From Amoebidium appalachense (lineage: Eukaryota > Ichthyosporea), in the NCBI GenBank assembly GCA_963693365.1, contig CAVNZM010000019.1, positions 1 through 64,000 on the forward strand: DNA of 64,000 nt, read 5' to 3'. Below are positions 30,774 to 64,000 of this stretch, piece after piece. The notes below the pieces were generated by a model that saw nothing but the letters and a program-made list of their open reading frames with translations, did not search any database and was not told the origin of the DNA. How positions within the stretch are numbered: the first letter of the stretch is position 1; each line of letters starts with the position of its first letter. The position numbers were made by a program, and so were the translations under genes.

Positions 30774-31317
30774 TAGGGTTTAGGGTTTTTTAATTATGAT
30801 TATTTTCTTTTTTTTTTATCCCGTTTCACTCCCGGCGAGGCACTGCCTCCGGGGAGCTTACCGTCTTCCGCCTAGACACAGATCGTACTGTACAGCACAC
30901 TCATAAGTCAGGATTCTGATTGACCCCAACTGGCACTATTTTTAGTTACGCCTTATCCCACGGTTCTAGCCGCAGCAACGCTAGTGGGGAAGTGAGCACA
31001 GCTCACTTTAACAACACCAGCCGGAAGCGACCCAGGACACATACACAAACATAAAGACTTGAAAGGGAAGACCCCATGCCCAGGACGCTGACCCGAACCG
31101 TGGCCGGTGACTCGGATTGGTCTCCCACTTGAACGTTGGGCCGGAATGCCCAAGCGGCGCGCCGTCGACGTCAGAAGGCCGGTGCTGTTCATGACGTCAT
31201 TGGCTTCTAGGGGGCGGCCAGACCGGTGGACCGTCGAGGCAGAACAAAAATCTGAAGTATCCAGGATCGATCCTGCGACTTTGAGCTTGACACGCAGAGA
31301 TCTTACCACTGCACTTC
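30774..31317 (-). mobile_element. SINE-like insertion with tRNA-like head
   Basis: This segment is flanked by the direct repeat TGGGCTCTGTT (30763-30773 and 31318-31328), an 11-base target-site duplication, and it splits the protease. On the minus strand its head (31317 to about 31226) has an A-box-like GCAGTGGTAAG and a B-box-like GGATCGATCC about 40 bases apart, as in tRNA-derived SINEs. The 3' end is A-rich (ATAAAAAAAAAAG) and closes with two CCCTAAA units. At 544 bp it is long for a SINE, so the body may be composite. Confidence 0.65.
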
Positions 31318-31320
31318 TGG

Positions 31321-31484
31321 GCTCTGTTAAACAAAATGATTCACTGAATGTGCTTGGCAAGTGTGTTATCCCTTTGTTCCTTGGAAATACAATGTATTAC
31401 TGGCCATTTTTAGTATTAGAAAATGTTCAGCACGATGCAATACTTGAAGAAAGACTTTGCAAAACAGTATATAAAAACCACTAA
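31321..31484 (+). pseudogene. Aspartic protease, C-terminal half
   Basis: This frame contains LNVLGKCVIPLFLGN and YYWPFLVLENVQHDAILEE. The pattern (hydrophobic beta strands, G-x-V-x-x-P-x-x-x-G, F-x-V-L, I-L) matches the second half of retropepsins, where ILG-x-D usually follows. Together with 30590-30693 it forms one domain interrupted by the SINE. Confidence 0.65.
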
Positions 31485-31542
31485 CCATTAAAAACACTCA
31501 CTAACCACGGTTGGGGGAGAGGATATTCCAGCACAGAATCTG

Positions 31543-32106
31543 ATGGGTCCTTCTCCTTATTCATTGTGTGCTGTGACGGTGTCAGCAGAGCAAAAGGTGA
31601 TTCCTGCGCATTCTGGTCGGAGACAATGGGCGTATATCAAAAATCCTCCAGCGCCCAGCACTATCGGTTACTTCTGGCCAGCGGAGAATCCAGATAAGTC
31701 CCCCACCATACATTTTTCTTATGTATTGATGCCTCTTGTTTATGAGATCGAAAAGAATAACGCCATGCAGATTATTGTTAATAACCACCATGATGTGGAT
31801 GTCACTTTTCCTCGTGTGATCGGATGGTTCCAGCCTATAACATCTAAATACGAAACTATTTATTCTGTCGAGGTCGATAAAGATCACTTGGACAAATTAA
31901 GCAAACAGAAGATAGATGAAGCAAACGCGCTGACCACTGAAAATCCTGATAGGATAGCACGCGCTAAGGCATTTTTTAGGAACACATACAGGGGTGCAAG
32001 AGAGAGAGCTCGCCAATCACTGTCTTGCATTCAAGGTGTGTGGGAGCGCACTTACCAGAATGTTAATACAAGTACCACTGAATCTGTCGTGCCTCAGTGG
32101 TGGTGA
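31543..32106 (+). pseudogene. Retroelement protease-RT linker
   Basis: A 187-codon open frame between protease and RT, including WAYIKNPPAPSTIGYF and FPRVIGWFQPITSKYET. It is in the position of the inter-domain linker of pol. No catalytic motif was seen. It is the longest unbroken piece of the element. Confidence 0.55.
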
Positions 32107-32236
32107 AGGAGTCCATGCTGTAGGTAGCTCGGGGGAGAGCATTGGCGATTAGCATGAAATTCCAAAGGGTATAGGTGATACACAAAAGCAGACACCAACC
32201 CCCAGCGCTTCGATTCCGGCATGTTTCGATTGGTCA

Positions 32237-32656
32237 TTGGTTCCCCCTAGAATGCACGTTAAGGTAGAAGACTTACTTGAGAAACATGCTACCTGCTTCG
32301 TTTCAGGTGACCCAGATGAGTTTAGTCAGATAAAAGGCTTTGAGATAGAGATCGACACTGGAGACAGTCCACCGGTGTATATAAAACAATGGCGTTTAGA
32401 ACAAATCAAAGAGGAGGCGGCAAAGAAAATCGCAGAGAAAATGGTCAGGAAAGGACAAATAGAACCAACACTGTCAGCATGGTGTCACCCAATTTTTCGG
32501 ATAAAGAAATCCAATGGTGATTGGCAATTTATATCAGACCTACGAAAATTAATTCAGGTGACCGTGAAGAAACAGTGGCCGATGCCCAACATCCAGGAAT
32601 TAATAGATAAAATGGGTAGATGTACGGTGTTAGCCAAGACAGATTTGTCAACGTAG
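32237..32656 (+). pseudogene. Reverse transcriptase, N-terminal fingers only
   Basis: The frame contains QIKEEAAKKIAEKMVRKGQI followed by EPTLSAWCHPIFRIKKSNGD, WQFISDLRKLIQVTV and WPMPNIQELIDKMGR. This is the start of a Ty3/gypsy-like RT (E-P-S-x-S-P-W, V-K-K-x-D-G, D-Y-R-K-L-N, Y-P-L-P-x-I). It stops just before the catalytic YxDD region, where the sequence switches to the promoter-like arm at about 32649. The enzyme core is missing. Confidence 0.8.
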
Positions 32657-32844
32657 TGGGTAGCAGCCAGGGTATATAAAGTAGGGGGGCTCTTGTGCCA
32701 TCAACTACAACACTTAGCTGGCATCACTGCCGATGTAAGTAGACACACTAGAGCTCAGTAGTGTGCGGGTTGGGGCTAGCGTGAAGCCGTCCATCAACCC
32801 CCCTTCATCATTCTCAAATACATACGCAGCACATAGTGACGATA
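32649..32844 (+). promoter_or_regulatory. Promoter-like arm, right (inverted repeat)
   Basis: The plus strand reads CCAGGGTATATAAAGTAGG (TATA box at 32673-32680), then a leader with a GTAAGTAG donor-like site and the same downstream peptide frame start as the left arm. It is an inverted copy of 28446-28655. No coding exon was recognised downstream, so it may be a dead promoter copy. Confidence 0.5.
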
Positions 32845-32859
32845 AAACACACGTGTCTT

Positions 32860-33437
32860 CACTCTGGCAAACTATATGTAGTATACAGTTACTAGCGGAT
32901 AACAAACAGTTACCATATATAGCAGTTATGAGGCGGACTTAAAGGTCTTAGTTCGCCAATTGCAAGTCCTTACGGGGCCTGGGGGACCCATTTTCAATCA
33001 ACAGAGTGTTGTTTATTAGCCACTAGTTGAACACGTGCGCATGCACTGGCGTTAACCACTCGTGTTTTTCTTTCTTTCTAGTAATTCTGACTGTTTTCTG
33101 TTTCTTTAACCCCTCTTTTCCCCCCTTTTTTCTTTCCCCCTTTAAATATGGATTCTGAAACTTGCGGGGCATGATAATGTACACGCACACATGCACTGGG
33201 AAAAAGCAATAATAATATGCATGAACATGTACAAGCACCGTGGAAAGCCCCCCTCCCCCCTCCCCCCCCCGCCCGCCCACACACACATGTACATGTACAC
33301 ACACACAAGCACACCGTGTATACCACCCCCCCCCCCCCCCCCTCCCCCCAACACACACACACACGTACACACACACCGTGTATACCCCCCCCCCCCCCCC
33401 TCCCCCCAACACACACACACACAACCACACCGTGTAT

Positions 33438-33473
<36 letters not shown>

Positions 33474-33600
33474 CGGGTGATAGCTAAGACTTCAAGCTAT
33501 ATCGCTTTCTCCGCGGACGGCCTCTTTAACACACCCACACACACACACCCACAGAGAGAGAGAGAGAGGGAGGGAGAGAGGGATAGAGGGATAGAGGGAT

Positions 33601-33637
<37 letters not shown>

Positions 33638-34040
33638 TTGAGAGAGTGTGTGTGAGTAAGAGGGGGGAAGGGGGCGGGGCCGAGAGGAAAGAGGGAGGGA
33701 TCTCGTACTCGTTTCAGGCTACACATTCTCTACATCATCCTTTTTATTACATTATTCTATAATACTAAAATACTACATTATATATCATGTTGGTGGAAAC
33801 AACAGCACACAACGGCATACCAGTACCCAGCACCGTGGGTCTCAACGTGTGGGTTAGGGACCCTTAAGGACACTGTCGGCATTTATAAAAGCACTGCAGA
33901 ACTCTTAAAGCAACATAAACAATGATCTCGACATAACATTGAATGATATAATTCTACTATGTTCCAATAATTGCCGTAGCACTAGCAGCTCATGGAGAGG
34001 CTGCTTTAATAATCATGATGCTATATTTAGCAATTTAGCA
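32860..34040. other. Intergenic region with CA/C-run and GA microsatellites
   Basis: No gene recognised. 33270-33475 holds four CA-plus-C-run units (each with CACCGTGTATACC); 33540-33640 is a GA tract. The plus-strand TTTATT at 33743-33748 (AATAAA on the minus strand) is about 295 bases beyond the gene B stop and is a candidate polyadenylation signal. The end of the gene B coding sequence is partly duplicated at 33977-33997. Confidence 0.5.

Positions 34041-64000
<29,960 letters not shown>

Larger units (their letters stand above)
29699..32656 (+). mobile_element. Decayed LTR-type retrotransposon (gag, protease, partial RT)
   Basis: Plus-strand remains in the order gag, CCHC knuckle, aspartic protease, linker, RT N-terminus, as in Ty3/gypsy-like elements. 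There are several stops and frameshifts: two gag frames, TAA at 30307, TAG at about 30430, TAA TAA after the protease active site. A ~0.54-kb SINE-like insertion cuts the protease. The RT ends abruptly at about 32650, where a promoter-like arm begins. No integrase, RNase H or LTRs were seen. The copy is clearly inactive. Confidence 0.8.

Noticed and set aside
30772-30790. TTTAGGGTTTAGGG as an internal telomere
   Set aside because: Only two units, and they form the tail of a SINE-like insertion; no array.
28446-32844. Inverted arms as terminal repeats of a DNA transposon
   Set aside because: No transposase was seen between them, no target duplication is visible outside them, and they contain a TATA box and leader instead; kept as an open question in the findings.

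Overview
The window comes from a intron-rich eukaryotic nuclear genome. Evidence is GT-AG introns, secreted multi-domain proteins built from phase-1 exons, a non-LTR and an LTR retrotransposon, a SINE-like insertion, and very dense microsatellites and G/C homopolymer runs. Extracellular PAN/apple, WSC, EGF, VWD and PA14-like modules, each on its own phase-1 exon, suggest an animal or a close unicellular relative (holozoan). That placement is an inference; the sequence does not fix the species.

Layout, left to right. (1) 1-2536: low-complexity DNA with tandem repeats and three minus-strand exons of an unrecognised gene (gene Z) that runs off the left edge. (2) 2528-10623 and 19615-27787: two almost identical copies of an 8.1-kb segment. 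Each holds one complete minus-strand gene (A1 and A2) of eight exons: signal peptide, three PAN domains joined by 18-nt and 30-nt microexons, two EGF-like domains, a Thr-rich stalk and an unfamiliar C-terminal module. A2 reads through without a break (580 codons plus stop). A1 has one extra base in each of two PAN exons. (3) 10624-19614, between the copies: a 0.5-kb repeat present twice, the second copy interrupted by a minus-strand LINE (12563-16981, ORF1 plus a frameshifted ORF2), and a second, diverged LINE fragment near 19 kb. (4) 27928-28365: a small membrane-protein ORF (gene C). (5) 28446-32844: two inverted promoter-like arms flanking a decayed LTR-type retroelement (CCHC knuckle, split protease, N-terminal part of RT), itself interrupted by a tRNA-like SINE with a target-site duplication.

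(6) 34041 to the right edge: gene B on the minus strand, 43 recognised exons, about 2,850 codons, 5' end outside the window. Order from N to C: end of a WSC domain; nine repeats of a Cys-rich linker plus a PAN domain; a PA14-like N-terminal strand; a lectin-like beta region; the C-terminal part of a PA14-like domain; a Calx-beta-like repeat; a VWD domain over four exons; a Cys-rich/EGF region; several EGF domains with an SdrD-B-like domain; two more EGF domains; a Thr/Ser/Pro stalk; and the same C-terminal module as gene A. Reading phases match at nearly every junction, which is the main support for the model.

Genes A and B look like secreted or surface adhesion proteins of one family, sharing PAN, EGF and stalk parts and a common ending. 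Introns carry most of the repetitive DNA: (CA/GT)n, G-runs of 15-45, purine tracts, minisatellites and hairpins. I see no tRNA, rRNA or CRISPR array. Exon coordinates were read by eye from splice consensus and phase; no alignment or gene finder was run.
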